Below are positions 46,066 to 56,702 of a stretch of DNA of 64,000 bases, piece by piece (position 1 is the first letter of the stretch; the number at the start of each line of letters is the position of its first letter). Source of the DNA: Candidatus Gullanella endobia (lineage in GTDB: Bacteria > Pseudomonadota > Gammaproteobacteria > Enterobacterales > Enterobacteriaceae); the NCBI RefSeq assembly GCF_900048035.1, contig NZ_LN999832.1, positions 1-64,000 on the forward strand, given 5' to 3'. The position numbers were made by a program, and so were the translations under genes. The notes beneath the pieces were generated by a model. That model was given only the letters and a program-made list of their open reading frames with translations, had not been told where the DNA came from and did no database searches.

Positions 46066-46587
46066 ATGGCAGAGAAACGTAATATTTTTCTTATTGGACC
46101 TATGGGTGCCGGTAAAGGGACTATTGGTCGTCAACTGGCTCAACAACTTAATATGGAATTTTTCGATTCTGATCAAGAAATTGAGCGACGTACTGGAGCT
46201 GATTTAGGCTGGGTGTTCGATGTGGAAGGTGAAGATGGCTTCCGCGATCGAGAAGAAAAAGTTATCAACGAACTAATTGAAAAACAAGGAATTGTGCTAG
46301 CTACTGGTGCTGGTTCCATCAAAGTGCGTGAAACACGTAATCGCCTCTCTGCTCGTGGTATAGTTGTTTATCTTGAAACTACCATTGAAAAACAGTTAGT
46401 TCGTATGCATCGCGATAAAAAACGTTCATTCTCGAAAGTGGAAGCTTTACCACGTGAAATTATTGAAACATTTTCTCACGAATGTAATCTTCTATACAAA
46501 GAAATAGCAGACATTTCTATCCGTACTGATGAACAAAGTACGAAAGTTATTATTAATAAAATTATTAATATGCTAGAAAGTATTTAA
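46066..46587 (+). CDS. aroK: Shikimate kinase I, with altered active-site motifs
   Basis: AroK phosphorylates shikimate at the 3-hydroxyl with ATP in the chorismate pathway. From the ATG at 46066 it has 173 residues and starts [12 protein letters not shown], exactly as in E. coli; an upstream in-frame ATG at 46021 would add 15 residues. Three conserved motifs differ from E. coli as I recall it: the P-loop reads GAGKGTIG and not GAGKSTIG, so the Mg-binding Ser is Gly; the triple-Gly segment reads ATGAGS and not ATGGGS; and the lid RPLL reads RSFS. The rest is very similar. The enzyme may be slow or no longer needed. aroB, normally next, is at best a relic. Confidence 0.92.
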   Translation: MAEKRNIFLIGPMGAGKGTIGRQLAQQLNMEFFDSDQEIERRTGADLGWVFDVEGEDGFRDREEKVINELIEKQGIVLATGAGSIKVRETRNRLSARGIVVYLETTIEKQLVRMHRDKKRSFSKVEALPREIIETFSHECNLLYKEIADISIRTDEQSTKVIINKIINMLESI

Positions 46588-48659
46588 TTTTTAAATTAAT
46601 GAAATATCAAAACTTTATTAAGTTAACGTTCTATTCTATCAGTTCAATTATCCTGTTAAGAAAGAACATTACCCGCGTTTTATATTAATCTACATTAGCA
46701 GTTATTGATCTTGATAGAGCTTTATATTTATATCCAGTTTAATTGTTATGTAAGACATATTATTAATGTTTTTCAACCATCTTAAAGATGATTTTTAAAT
46801 ATTTTTAGCACTAGGGATTAAATATACATCTATCCTATTTATCATTAATGATAGGATAAAAGACGTAGCAGTTACTATAAAGTAGCAATATAGCTAGATA
46901 TTTTTGAGTTTTTAGTTACATACATATAAAGCTTTTTATAAAACTCATATGGTTTATAGCAAATAACTATATATTAACTAAATAACAACAGCACTCTTCA
47001 TACATCAGTTTAAATGGTGATAGTAATGTATCTATTAAAGATAGCTTCGTCTGAAGCAGACTCTATGCGATAGAGTAAATTGTTAAGATTTAATTCTATA
47101 TTATAAATTCTTTAATTTTTTGTGTGCTAGCATTAAAAAATCTTTTTCAATAGAAAAAGTAATATAAATAAATTTAAATTAAAATAAACAAAATTGATAA
47201 AAGTTATTTTCATTTTCGATATTAGTAGAAATGCTTTGCTGTTCTAAGATAGTCATTGTTTGAATATCATTTAGATAATAAATGATAATAAATCTCTTAT
47301 TTATTGCACAAGTAAGTGAATACGTATAGATATCTTCTATAAGAATTTAAAATTTCGATCTAATTAGTCATTATATTAATTATTTGTCAATAATATAGAA
47401 TTACTTGTTAATATAACTAACATCTTATCACATCAGCAAAGTAATAAGTTAACAGTATAGCTCTCTAGAATCAATAGTCCCTATTACTCTTTAATATAGT
47501 AAGAGGAATTTAAAAAATAAAATATAAGTTATTACGTAAAAGTATTATTTGTTTTTATTACCTAGTTCGAAGTAATGTTAGTTTGATCATTTTTATCCTA
47601 TAAGCTATTGCGAGTTACGGATTAATAGTACTTCATAGTTAGTAATATTTGACCTTTATACGAAACAAATAAATTAGCTATTATTAGATTTATTAGATCT
47701 GCTGTATTGATAATTTTTTATGCATATTGATATACATAATCTATTTTTGCTATTTTAGACATAGTATAATTAACTATTAATATATAAGCGAAAGTAACTT
47801 TTTATAAAATATTAGTCAAATTAAAAAATAATTAAGCATACCTAAAGATATATGCTATCACCTTATAAATATTAACTAATAGAATATTTTTTGATGTTTA
47901 TTTGATTTTTTCTTAATATTAATTACTACTGATATATTCTCGTTAAGATCAATAATAATTTAATAAATCTATTAAATATCATTTAAATATCATTAAAGAT
48001 TAAGAGAATAGTTTATCTGCGATACCAGAGATATTATTATCATTGATAATAATATCTCTTTAGGTGTATTACCTACTGCACAGCAAGTTTAATATCTGAA
48101 CGGATATTCATCGACGCGAATTTCTATTTCCTTATTTAAATCAGGATTACTATAACGATTTTTTATCAATATAACTTAAAGAATAATTTAACGTTTTTAA
48201 GTCGAAATAGAAACTCTATTTCTAGAGTTATAATTTTTACTGATTTTCCAGTAAGACCAGTTGAGTAGTATTTTTTAAAAACTATTAATAAAACTTATTC
48301 TGAGCTATGCCGGATTCGATAGAATATTGTGATTTATCTTACATATCGATTTCAGTTGCTATAAACTTTAGAGCATATTATATCAACGATATTAACTTAA
48401 TTAAGCAGAAAAAAGCTAACACGTATCGCCAAACAACTAGCTAATTAAAACTAGATACTAGTACTAATTTCTAATCATAGTTAATACTAAACTGATTCGG
48501 AAACAGTATAGCGATATATTTTTACATCATTTTAATAATAAGTCGAAATATCAATAGTAATATTTTTAGAAGAAGCAATGTGAATTAACTACTAGGATTA
48601 TATCTCTGAGCAAGGCTCTTACCTCGCCGTAGATTAACAGTAACTTATAGGAAACATAA
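46588..48659. other. Gene desert of about 2.1 kb at the aroB-damX-dam position
   Basis: E. coli has aroB, damX and dam between aroK and rpe. Directly after aroK, short matches to AroB can be made by eye (codons reading TLAVIDLDRAL near 46695, against TLAPLYLDKVRGVL), which suggests an aroB relic at low confidence. DamX and Dam are not readable. A perfect palindrome is at 48027-48059. Confidence 0.55.
48027..48059. repeat. Perfect 16-bp palindrome with one-base centre
   Basis: Arms AGAGATATTATTATCA and TGATAATAATATCTCT are exact reverse complements around a single T. It lies in the desert between aroK and rpe, about 600 nt before rpe, where the damX or dam sequence would have been. TTAGG follows, so there is no useful T-run. 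Confidence 0.55.
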
Positions 48660-49331
48660 ATGAAAAACTATTTAATGGCTCCTTCTATTCTTTCTGCAAA
48701 TTTTGCTAGCTTAGGTGAAGAAACTGCTCGTGTAATCTCAGCTGGCGCGAATATAGTGCATTTTGATGTAATGGATAATCATTATGTCCCTAATCTTACG
48801 ATGGGACCAATAGTACTTAAAGCATTACGTCGCTATGGAATTACTGTACCTATTGATGTACACTTGATGGCAAAGCCAGTTGATCGATTAATTCTAGATT
48901 TTTCTGATGCTGGTGCTAGTTACATTACTTTCCATCCAGAAGCATCAGATCATATTGACCGTTCATTGCAGCTCATCAAAGACAATGGCTGTAAAGCTGG
49001 ACTTGTTTTCAATCCTGCTACATCACTAAACTATCTTGAGTATGTTATGAATAAACTTGATGTCATTTTATTGATGTCAGTTAATCCCTGTTTTAGTGGT
49101 CAATCTTTCCTATCTTCGACTTTCGAAAAATTGCGCCAAGCCCGCCAAATTATTGATCGTAGTGGAAGAAATATTCGGCTTGCAGTAGACGGTGGTATAA
49201 AAATAGATAATATTGCTGCTGTTGCTTCAGCAGGTGCTGATATGTTCGTTATTGGTTCTGCTATATTTAGTCAGCCAGATTATCGAATAGTTATCAATGC
49301 TATGCGTCAAGCATTGATAAGAGTGATGTGA
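48660..49331 (+). CDS. rpe: Ribulose-phosphate 3-epimerase
   Basis: Rpe interconverts ribulose 5-phosphate and xylulose 5-phosphate in the pentose phosphate pathway. The 223-residue TIM barrel (E. coli 225) keeps the catalytic aspartates in [14 protein letters not shown] near residue 36 and AVDGGIK near residue 177, with the metal-site histidines in DVHLM and FHPEA. Two changes affect conserved positions: SANFA where SADFA is usual, and the phosphate loop NPCFSGQ where NPGFGGQ is nearly invariant. The enzyme is probably still functional, but the loop is odd. The gph relic begins two bases after its stop. Confidence 0.95.
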   Translation: MKNYLMAPSILSANFASLGEETARVISAGANIVHFDVMDNHYVPNLTMGPIVLKALRRYGITVPIDVHLMAKPVDRLILDFSDAGASYITFHPEASDHIDRSLQLIKDNGCKAGLVFNPATSLNYLEYVMNKLDVILLMSVNPCFSGQSFLSSTFEKLRQARQIIDRSGRNIRLAVDGGIKIDNIAAVASAGADMFVIGSAIFSQPDYRIVINAMRQALIRVM

Positions 49332-49332
49332 A

Positions 49333-49420
49333 ATGTCTAAATAAAACATATTTATAATATTATATTTGACCTTGATACTACTTTATCGATAGTACTCCGA
49401 TTTTATACTGAAATTTAATG
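49333..49420 (+). pseudogene. gph: gph remnant (phosphoglycolate phosphatase), 5' part
   Basis: An ATG at 49333, two bases after the rpe stop, reads MSK and then TAA. After a frame change the codons read IIFDLDTTLSIVL, matching VAFDLDGTLVDSA, the HAD-family nucleophile motif of Gph. The order rpe-gph-trpS is that of E. coli. Only about 430 nt separate rpe and trpS, against a 759-nt gene, so most of gph is deleted and I cannot read the rest. Confidence 0.65.
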
Positions 49421-49763
49421 CTTTATTAAAAATAAACGCTATTCGTTTGTATTTTAATGAATAAATATTATATCTAGATAGTAGTATCGAGTAATGTATA
49501 TTTTAAGATTATGGATATATAATTAGTTAGCTAGTTAGCATTTTAAAATTTACTGATTAGAGATAATAACCAATATACTTATTACACTTTTTATTACACT
49601 GTTACTTATCAGTGTCAGACAATATAATTGCTGAAATAATCTATGTTTATCATCACTATGATTAAATAATTATGCTAAATATCCAAATTTTATTTTTAAA
49701 CTATTTTTCGAGTTTTTCTAGTGTTTTAGACTGTTATTTTTTATTAATCGGGACCATTTAAAA

Positions 49764-50798
49764 ATGAGTAAATCTATTGTATTTAGTGGCATACAACCTT
49801 CAGGAGAACTGACTATTGGAAACTATATAGGTGCACTGCGTCAGTGGGTTAATATGCAAGATAAGTATGATTGTATTTATTGTATCGTAGATCTACATAC
49901 TATCACAGCTCGCCATGATACTAAGAAGCTGCGTAAAGCAATACTAGATCTTCTTGTACTGTATCTAGCCTGTGGTATAGATCCAACTAAAAGTACAATT
50001 TTCATTCAGTCGCATGTATCTGAACATAGTCAACTAAGTTGGTTACTCAATTGTTACACTTATCTCGGTGAACTAAGTCGCATGACTCAATTCAAGAACA
50101 AATCAGTCCGTTATGCTAAAAATATCAATATTGGACTATTTAATTATCCAGTGCTTATGGCAGCAGATATTCTGCTTTATCAAACTAATAAAGTTCCAGT
50201 TGGGGAAGATCAAAAACAACATGTAGAATTGAGCCGTGATATCGCTAAACGATTTAATGCGCTGTATGGAGAAATTTTTACTATTCCTGAACCACTTATT
50301 CCTAAATTTGGTGCACGCATTATGTCATTATTAGATCCATTAAAAAAGATGTCAAAATCTGATAATAATCGTAATAATATTATAACTCTTTTAGAAGATA
50401 ATAAGTCTATCGTTAATAAGCTTAAACGAGCAGTAACTGACTCTGACAAACCACCAGTAGTACGATATGATCCTATAACTAAACCTGGAGTTTCTAACTT
50501 ACTAGACATTTTATCTAGTATAACCAGTACTCCAATAGTGGAATTGGAAAAAATATTTTCCGGAAAAATGTACGGTCATCTTAAAGCAGCAGTAGCTGAT
50601 ACATTATCGGATACGCTAGCGACATTACAGGCTCGTTACCATGCTCTGCGCGACGATGAAACCTATCTAACTCAAGTACTGTGTGACGGAGCAGAAAAAG
50701 CTCAAGCTCATGCTAATATTACTTTATCGAAAGTCTATGAAGCCGTTGGTTTTATAGCTAAATCTAGAGCTATTGCCACTCCTATTTGCTCTAAGTAA
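49764..50798 (+). CDS. trpS: Tryptophanyl-tRNA synthetase
   Basis: TrpRS charges tRNA-Trp. The class I signature is seen in [15 protein letters not shown] (HIGH-like, near residues 11-25), and KKMSKSDNN near residue 194 is the KMSKS loop. The mid-part [19 protein letters not shown] is intact. The protein has 344 residues against 334 in E. coli. The match ends at GFIAK, and the extra ten residues ([11 protein letters not shown] end) probably arose by loss of the old stop codon. All catalytic motifs are present. Confidence 0.97.
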   Translation: MSKSIVFSGIQPSGELTIGNYIGALRQWVNMQDKYDCIYCIVDLHTITARHDTKKLRKAILDLLVLYLACGIDPTKSTIFIQSHVSEHSQLSWLLNCYTYLGELSRMTQFKNKSVRYAKNINIGLFNYPVLMAADILLYQTNKVPVGEDQKQHVELSRDIAKRFNALYGEIFTIPEPLIPKFGARIMSLLDPLKKMSKSDNNRNNIITLLEDNKSIVNKLKRAVTDSDKPPVVRYDPITKPGVSNLLDILSSITSTPIVELEKIFSGKMYGHLKAAVADTLSDTLATLQARYHALRDDETYLTQVLCDGAEKAQAHANITLSKVYEAVGFIAKSRAIATPICSK

Positions 50799-53252
50799 AT
50801 TTCATTATAATCGAGTTAATAGTACTTTATTTAATTTTTTCTCGTTTTACCTCCATGATTTACATTACTAGTCTATTAATAATATCTTTAATTATTTTAT
50901 CGAAAAAGTTTATATCAAATTTTTAAAATAAAAGAACTATTTGCTATATTTTATTAAATAAAAATCATCAGAAAAACAATAAAGATATATTGTCGTCTAG
51001 AATAGACTATTAATACTATTATTTATCAAACCTAAAATCCATCTGGATACTGAAAAAAATTGAAAGAAATCAATTTATAATGAATTCGGTGTATTATTTA
51101 ATTTAATAGAATTTCCTATTTTACAAAACAACAAGTGAAAATGACTTATGAAAATATTGAAATCTATGTGTACAAGACGTCTAAGTATTAGATTAAATAA
51201 TATCCAAAAATAAGTAACTATGCTATGTAGATAGCTCCTAATTGAATTATGCAATTTTTCCATGAATATAGTGCTAAACTTTATAACATACTGATATAAC
51301 TGATAAATTTATTATTATGGTCTGCTAATTCTTTTAATTTAATATAGATATCTAATGCTCTTATTGCGTTACTAGCTTTATTCTCTCATCATATAATAAT
51401 TATGTGATTTTAATGATAATAGTAATTACTAGTATCTCTACTGCACTGTTAATATTATCTCAAGTGCCATCTATCTACCTCTTATCGAGAAATTTAAAAT
51501 TTAACTTTCAACTGTTTAATTTTGATTTATAAATAATTTTGCTCTATAGTATTACATCTATAAAGAACGGCTGAGATTTACATGTTACTAACAGATAGTA
51601 TACATAGTCTATGTACTGTTAATGTATATCGAATTTAGTCCATGTATTTTTGATAACAAATTAGACTACTAAAAACTGATATATTTATAGGTTAAGAAAT
51701 CTAATCATAGAGGTTTAGTTATTTATATTAAAATCTTTATTAGTAAGAAAAAATTTTTATTGTATTTTCATCTAACCTAATTCTATTTTTTCTAGTGCTA
51801 ATTTTAGTTTCGCTGTAATACATTCTTTAGCAGACTACCTTATAGTAAGCCATATAAAGTATTTTTAATCTCTACAATTTTTTAGAAAAATAAATTATTA
51901 TTTATAGCGATAGATGGTTTAAAGTAGTAGATAGATCCGTTTATGTATCATATAATTTTAATTTTTTATTTTTGCTGGATTCAAATAGTTAACAGGTTTT
52001 ATTAAATATAAATAAAATCATGGACAGATAATTAATGCAAATACTAGAGGTATATTCTATTGTTATAGAAATCGTGCCCTCTGCTATGTTAGTTATTCTC
52101 TATAAGAGATATAGAGTCTATAAAAACTCTCATGACTATTAATACGTTTTAAAAACTAGCTAATTAATATGTTAAAAAACAATATTCTATTAATATAGAA
52201 TAATTATAGAATAATTCCAATCGAAGTTAATCAAACATAGCTAAGCTTAATTTATTAAATTGAGTTATCACTGTAACTAGTGATAACCTTTTCTACCATC
52301 AATCATAGATTGATAAAACTATTTTAGTGTAGTCAAGAGAATTAGATAGAGTTATTTATACCTATCAGAGTGATGAGTTAGATTCATTTAGTATATTAAT
52401 AGAGTTTCTTTACTATTTAAACTTAATCATTTTTAAATGACTTTAAAAATAGGAAATATTAAATATTTTATCACCAATACTACCTATCTAATTTGGTATA
52501 GCAGTACTGTATTTACAGTATAAGAGTAATTCTAGTTAAATAACTTAGATAAGTATATCTACATCTAATGACAGGATAATAATCTGATCGATATAATAAG
52601 AACAAGTAATATTATTAATTTTCAGTTTAAATATACATAGACTCAATTTTGATTATAACAAATACAAAATTGGATTCAAATGGCAGATAGAGAACATAAA
52701 ACAGCAAAAGAGTAGGTAATAGATTTAGTGAACCGTATTGAAGTTAGATAGATAAAACTTAACCTTTTATATAAAAATTATCACTTCTAGAATAATTTAC
52801 TTAGTAGTAGATGGATATTTTTGTTTATTTTTTAATGCAAATATTAATTGATTATTTAGATATTACATCTTTGTATACTATTATTTAATTTAGTTTTAAA
52901 TTTTAAAATTTATAGAATAAAAACTATTTTTATCTCTTCCTAGATGTTATCTCATCTTGCTCCACTTTTAATATTCATCAAAAAAATAAAAACATCGAGT
53001 TATTCATATTTTATAGTTGCTTAATTTGAGCAAACCCAGTTAGATTCTGGTTTATTTTATTCAAATTTCATACTACAAGTCATTATAAAGTATATAATAT
53101 CAAAGTAACCATAATATAATTATATTATAAGAAATTTTTTAAAATAAAAATTCATTAATCAATATAGCGATTGCATTACATTTATATCTATAACTATAGT
53201 ATTTACCTGATATTGATCCTAGAGAATTTCTTACTTAGGAAAATAAAGATTT
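50799..53252. other. Gene desert of about 2.5 kb between trpS and fkpA
   Basis: No credible gene on either strand. A 62-codon minus-strand frame at 51075-51263 is AT-driven and resembles nothing I know. A hairpin with arms GTTATCACT and AGTGATAAC (52263-52286) is followed by CTTTTC and could be a relic terminator. Confidence 0.65.
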
Positions 53253-54041
53253 ATGAAATTATTAATTAAAATCTTACTACTAGTTTATGCTATGAAATTT
53301 TTATTTAATATAAACAACATACTAGCTGTCGATACAGCACTTAGTACTACTTTATCGACAATTAAATTTAAAAATAAAAAAGATCAAGCTTCTTATGCTA
53401 TAGGCGTTTCTTTAGGGCGTTATGTAAATAATTCGCTAAAAGAGCAAGAAAAATTAGGTATTAAACTAAACAAAGATCAGCTGATTTCCGGTATTCAAGA
53501 TACTTGTGCTAACAAAATTAAATTATCCAATCAAGAAATTAAAATAATATTACAAAGCTTTGAAGCGCGCGTGAAGAGCGCTGCTCAAACAAAAATAGAG
53601 AAAGAAGCTAAAGAGAATGCTATTAAGGGCGATAAATATCGAGCTGATTACAGCAAAGAAAAAGGTGTAAAAAAAACTTTAAACGGTATCTTATATAAAA
53701 TAAACAAAACCGGTACTGGCAATATGCCAACTGATAGTGATACTGTTGTGGTAAACTACAAAGGTACTTTTGTCGATGAAACAGAATTTGATAATTCTTA
53801 CAAGCGTGGTGAACCGCTATTTATTCGTCTAGATAGCGTTATCCCTGGTTGGACTGAAGGGCTTAAACAGATTAAGAAAGGTGGAAAAATTCAGTTAGTT
53901 ATTCCACCAGAACAAGCTTACGGAAAAGCCGGTGTTCCAGATGCTGGAATTCCAGCAAATTCAACGTTAGTATTTGATGTAGAACTACTAGATATCAGAC
54001 CAATTATAACCGAACCGGAGAATATGAATGCAGATAAATAA
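53253..54041 (+). CDS. fkpA: FkpA, periplasmic FKBP-type peptidyl-prolyl isomerase
   Basis: FkpA is a periplasmic chaperone and prolyl isomerase that helps fold envelope proteins. The N-terminus is a hydrophobic signal peptide (about residues 1-25, cleavage probably near ILAVDTA). The dimerisation region follows (KDQASYAIGVSLGRYV), then a charged helix, and the C-terminal FKBP domain runs from about residue 150 (VVVNYKGTFVDETEFDNSY, VIPGWTEGLKQIKKGG, PPEQAYG). The length is 262 residues, against 270 in E. coli. With LepB, BamB and YfgM it shows that an outer membrane or periplasm is still maintained. Confidence 0.95.
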   Translation: MKLLIKILLLVYAMKFLFNINNILAVDTALSTTLSTIKFKNKKDQASYAIGVSLGRYVNNSLKEQEKLGIKLNKDQLISGIQDTCANKIKLSNQEIKIILQSFEARVKSAAQTKIEKEAKENAIKGDKYRADYSKEKGVKKTLNGILYKINKTGTGNMPTDSDTVVVNYKGTFVDETEFDNSYKRGEPLFIRLDSVIPGWTEGLKQIKKGGKIQLVIPPEQAYGKAGVPDAGIPANSTLVFDVELLDIRPIITEPENMNADK

Positions 54042-55036
54042 AATAAATGATAAACATAAATAATTTTATTCTAAATAGATCTTTGTTGATTTATGCTTTT
54101 AAGTATATTTATAAAATAACTTTTACGTACTATTACTATAAGTGTTTTTTATTTATAGTAAACTTGTGCTTAAATTTAAAGTATAAGGCAAGTGATGTTA
54201 CCATCAAATAGCAAAAATTATATTAAACAAAAGAATAGCATTCTACTAAATTTAATTAATTAAAATCCAAGTAGCAGAGTTATAACAAAAATATAATTAA
54301 TATTGCTTAAACAGATTTACAACTGTTATTGTTATTTCTATATTTCTACAATCCTTTTATTTATTCTGACATTAGCGAATTAGATTTATTAAAAACATTA
54401 ATATAAAGCTATAGCTTATAAAATATTTGTCTGTTATAATAACTTTTAGATGGTTATATTTATAGTTAGTTAATCTTAAAAAGATTGACTTTTACTTTGA
54501 AAAAACTTATTATAATTCAATAATTTTATTATTGATAATAATAAATACTGATCGTGTAATTAAATCACCAATATTAAATTTTTTCCACTAAAATATGCCA
54601 TATGTTATATTTTAAATATAACAGTAGTGTTTCTCGCTTCTACTTTTTATTTTAACCGAAAATTACGCTCTAATATTGCTCAATGCTCAATATTACATTC
54701 ATGCTCGTAAAGAGCGAATAACAGGACTACTAGATTATTGTTTATATTAGCTTTTATTAAGCTGAATAATAAATAATATTATTAGTGTATTAACTTTGCT
54801 TTTTTATTATTCAAAGAGCAAGATACTGAAATTTATGACTAAGAAAAATCAAAATTGATTACAAGATGTTCAGAAATATTAAAAATAGCTAGATTATATT
54901 CGATGTTTATAAAAACATATTGATATCAATAATATCATTAACTCAGGTTTATGGATAAGTAAGTTTAATACTTCTAATTACATGGTTTATTTTATATCAA
55001 TTAGTTTAAAAATAGCAATTTTGTGAGATAAGAGCT
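54042..55036. other. Spacer of about 1 kb between fkpA and tusD
   Basis: E. coli has yheO (about 0.7 kb) here. I found no readable trace of it. The DNA is AT-rich, and the tusD leader must lie in the last part. Confidence 0.6.
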
Positions 55037-55429
55037 ATGAGCTTATACTACTGCTTGATGGTTACAGGCCCAGCCTATGGAAATCAGCGCGCTAGCAGCG
55101 CATTACAGTTCGCCCAAGCATTGTTGTCATATTCTCATTATCTCAGCACAGTCTTTTTTTATCAGGACGGTGTATATAATGCTAATCGCTTGAGCACACC
55201 TGCCAGTGATGAAGTAGATTTAGTACGCGCTTGGCAAGATTTGTCGAAAAAGTATCAAGTTAATTTACATGTTTGTGTTGCCGCTGCCCTTCGTCGTGGT
55301 GTAATAGATACTTATCAGGCATCTTTACTTCATCAGAACGGAGAAAACCTTCAAACAGGTTTTGAGCTTAGTAGTCTAGGGCAACTAGCACAAGCGGCGA
55401 TTGTTTGCGATCGCTTTATCCAATTCTAA
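55037..55429 (+). CDS. tusD: TusD, sulfur-relay protein of tRNA 2-thiolation
   Basis: TusD accepts sulfur from TusA on a conserved cysteine within the TusBCD complex and passes it to TusE and MnmA for 2-thiouridine at position 34 of tRNA-Lys, -Glu and -Gln. The 130-residue protein (E. coli 128) has [34 protein letters not shown] and the cysteine region [13 protein letters not shown] near residues 76-88. It is followed at once by tusC and tusB in the E. coli order, upstream of rpsL. The donor IscS is at 14671. Confidence 0.96.
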   Translation: MSLYYCLMVTGPAYGNQRASSALQFAQALLSYSHYLSTVFFYQDGVYNANRLSTPASDEVDLVRAWQDLSKKYQVNLHVCVAAALRRGVIDTYQASLLHQNGENLQTGFELSSLGQLAQAAIVCDRFIQF

Positions 55430-55436
55430 AATGTTT

Positions 55437-55796
55437 ATGAATCGTATCGCATTTATTTTTACGCACGGTCCACATGGCGAATCTGCTGGACGTGAAGGAC
55501 TTGATGCATTGCTAACAACTTCAGCAATGACGGAAGATATTGGTGTTTTTTTTATTGCTGATGGTGTATTGCTGTTGTTACCAAAACAACAGGCAGATAA
55601 AATATTAGCACGGAACTTCGTCGTTACTTTTAACGTACTCTCGCTGTATAATGTAAATAGATTTTATCTCTGCGCCGAATCAGCAAAAGAGCGAGGTATG
55701 GATTCCGACACTGTCTTAGTATTGAATGTCGAATGGTTATCGGCAAAAGATTGGCGCCAACGTTTGAATACCTATGATGCTGTGATGATGTTTTAA
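55437..55796 (+). CDS. tusC: TusC, subunit of the TusBCD sulfur-relay complex
   Basis: TusC is a structural subunit of the TusBCD heterohexamer for tRNA thiolation. The start at 55437 ([14 protein letters not shown]) matches the E. coli start (MKRIAF) and gives 119 residues, the E. coli length. The frame is open further upstream into tusD, and an ATG two codons earlier is also possible. The motifs [23 protein letters not shown] and [11 protein letters not shown] are intact. It starts seven bases after the tusD stop, so it is in the same operon. Confidence 0.95.
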   Translation: MNRIAFIFTHGPHGESAGREGLDALLTTSAMTEDIGVFFIADGVLLLLPKQQADKILARNFVVTFNVLSLYNVNRFYLCAESAKERGMDSDTVLVLNVEWLSAKDWRQRLNTYDAVMMF

Positions 55797-55813
55797 AACT
55801 GGATTCACTAATA

Positions 55814-56101
55814 ATGCTATATACCATAAGTCGTTCTCCATATGCCTTTGATCTATTAGCGTTTCTGCGCATCGTTCAACCTAGTGATGAACTGCTGCTT
55901 CTATCCGATGGTGTTATCGCTGGTTTAAATGGTTCATTATTTGAAAATATGCTTAGTGCTTCTTCTTTAGTACTTTATGCTCTGGAAAATGATATTATCG
56001 CCCGTGGTTTGTTTGATTATTTTTCAAATAATATTGCGATAATCAGTTATAATGATTTCATTAGGCTAACCGAAAAACATATACAACATATGGCGTGGTA
56101 A
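55814..56101 (+). CDS. tusB: TusB, subunit of the TusBCD sulfur-relay complex
   Basis: TusB completes the TusBCD complex. The protein has 95 residues, the same as E. coli, with the start MLYTISRSPY (MLHTLHRSPW there), DELLLLSDGVIAGLNG in the middle, the segment ALENDIIARGL, and QHMAW at the C-terminus (QMAW in E. coli). It lies 17 nt after tusC and 22 nt before the rpsL promoter hexamer, the ancestral arrangement. Confidence 0.95.
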   Translation: MLYTISRSPYAFDLLAFLRIVQPSDELLLLSDGVIAGLNGSLFENMLSASSLVLYALENDIIARGLFDYFSNNIAIISYNDFIRLTEKHIQHMAW

Positions 56102-56123
56102 ATAAGGATAAGCTGTGTATTAC

Positions 56124-56152
56124 TTGACACTTTTACCTAGCGATCATAAAAT
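56124..56152 (+). promoter_or_regulatory. Promoter of the str operon (rpsL)
   Basis: A consensus -35 TTGACA (56124-56129) and a -10 TAAAAT (56147-56152) are separated by exactly 17 nt, 79 nt upstream of the rpsL ATG. As I recall it, the E. coli str promoter has the same hexamers and spacing. It is the clearest promoter in the window. Confidence 0.8.
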
Positions 56153-56231
56153 TTCCTATATTATTACTTTCTCCTAGAGGCATTATAAAATGATTAATTA
56201 TGTTTTTACAAAAACTCAGGAGTTTTGTTAA

Positions 56232-56606
56232 ATGGCAACAATTAACCAATTAGTAAACAAACCACGCTCTATAAAAATTGTGAAGAGTAACGTTCCTGCG
56301 TTGAATGCTTGCCCGCAGAAACGTGGCGTATGTACCCGAGTATATACAACCACTCCAAAAAAACCAAACTCCGCACTGCGCAAAGTGTGTCGTGTTCGTT
56401 TAACTAACGGACTTGAAGTTACTTCCTATATTGGTGGTGAAGGTCATAATTTGCAAGAGCATTCTCTTATACTAATTCGTGGTGGTCGTGTAAAAGATCT
56501 ACCGGGTGTACGCTATCATACCATTCGTGGTGCACTTGATTGCTCTGGCGTTAAAGACCGAAAGCAGAGCCGATCAAAGTATGGTATGAAAAACCAAAAA
56601 GCGTAA
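56232..56606 (+). CDS. rpsL: 30S ribosomal protein S12
   Basis: S12 sits at the decoding centre and controls accuracy. The 124-residue length equals that of E. coli. The sequence has [18 protein letters not shown] (with the streptomycin-site Lys near residue 43, in the KKPNS segment), [11 protein letters not shown] and [13 protein letters not shown] (second streptomycin-site lysine). It is the first gene of the str operon, with a canonical promoter upstream and a perfect hairpin after it. Confidence 0.99.
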   Translation: MATINQLVNKPRSIKIVKSNVPALNACPQKRGVCTRVYTTTPKKPNSALRKVCRVRLTNGLEVTSYIGGEGHNLQEHSLILIRGGRVKDLPGVRYHTIRGALDCSGVKDRKQSRSKYGMKNQKA

Positions 56607-56648
56607 ACGCTTCTCTAATTAAAAATTAGTAAACATGTTTTATTAACT

Positions 56649-56677
56649 TTATCAAAAACTTAATAAGTTTTTGATAA
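56649..56677 (+). promoter_or_regulatory. Hairpin between rpsL and rpsG
   Basis: Arms TTATCAAAAACTT and AAGTTTTTGATAA pair perfectly over 13 bp around AAT. It lies 42 nt after the rpsL stop and 25 nt before the rpsG start. In E. coli this spacer carries the S7 autoregulatory site, but that structure is different, so a regulatory role here is only inferred from position. Confidence 0.5.
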
Positions 56678-56702
56678 TTCTAAATTAAAAACGGAGTATT
56701 TT

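Noticed and set aside
51075-51263. 62-codon open frame on the minus strand in the trpS-fkpA desert
   Set aside because: Same low-complexity character, no similarity and no neighbours on that strand.
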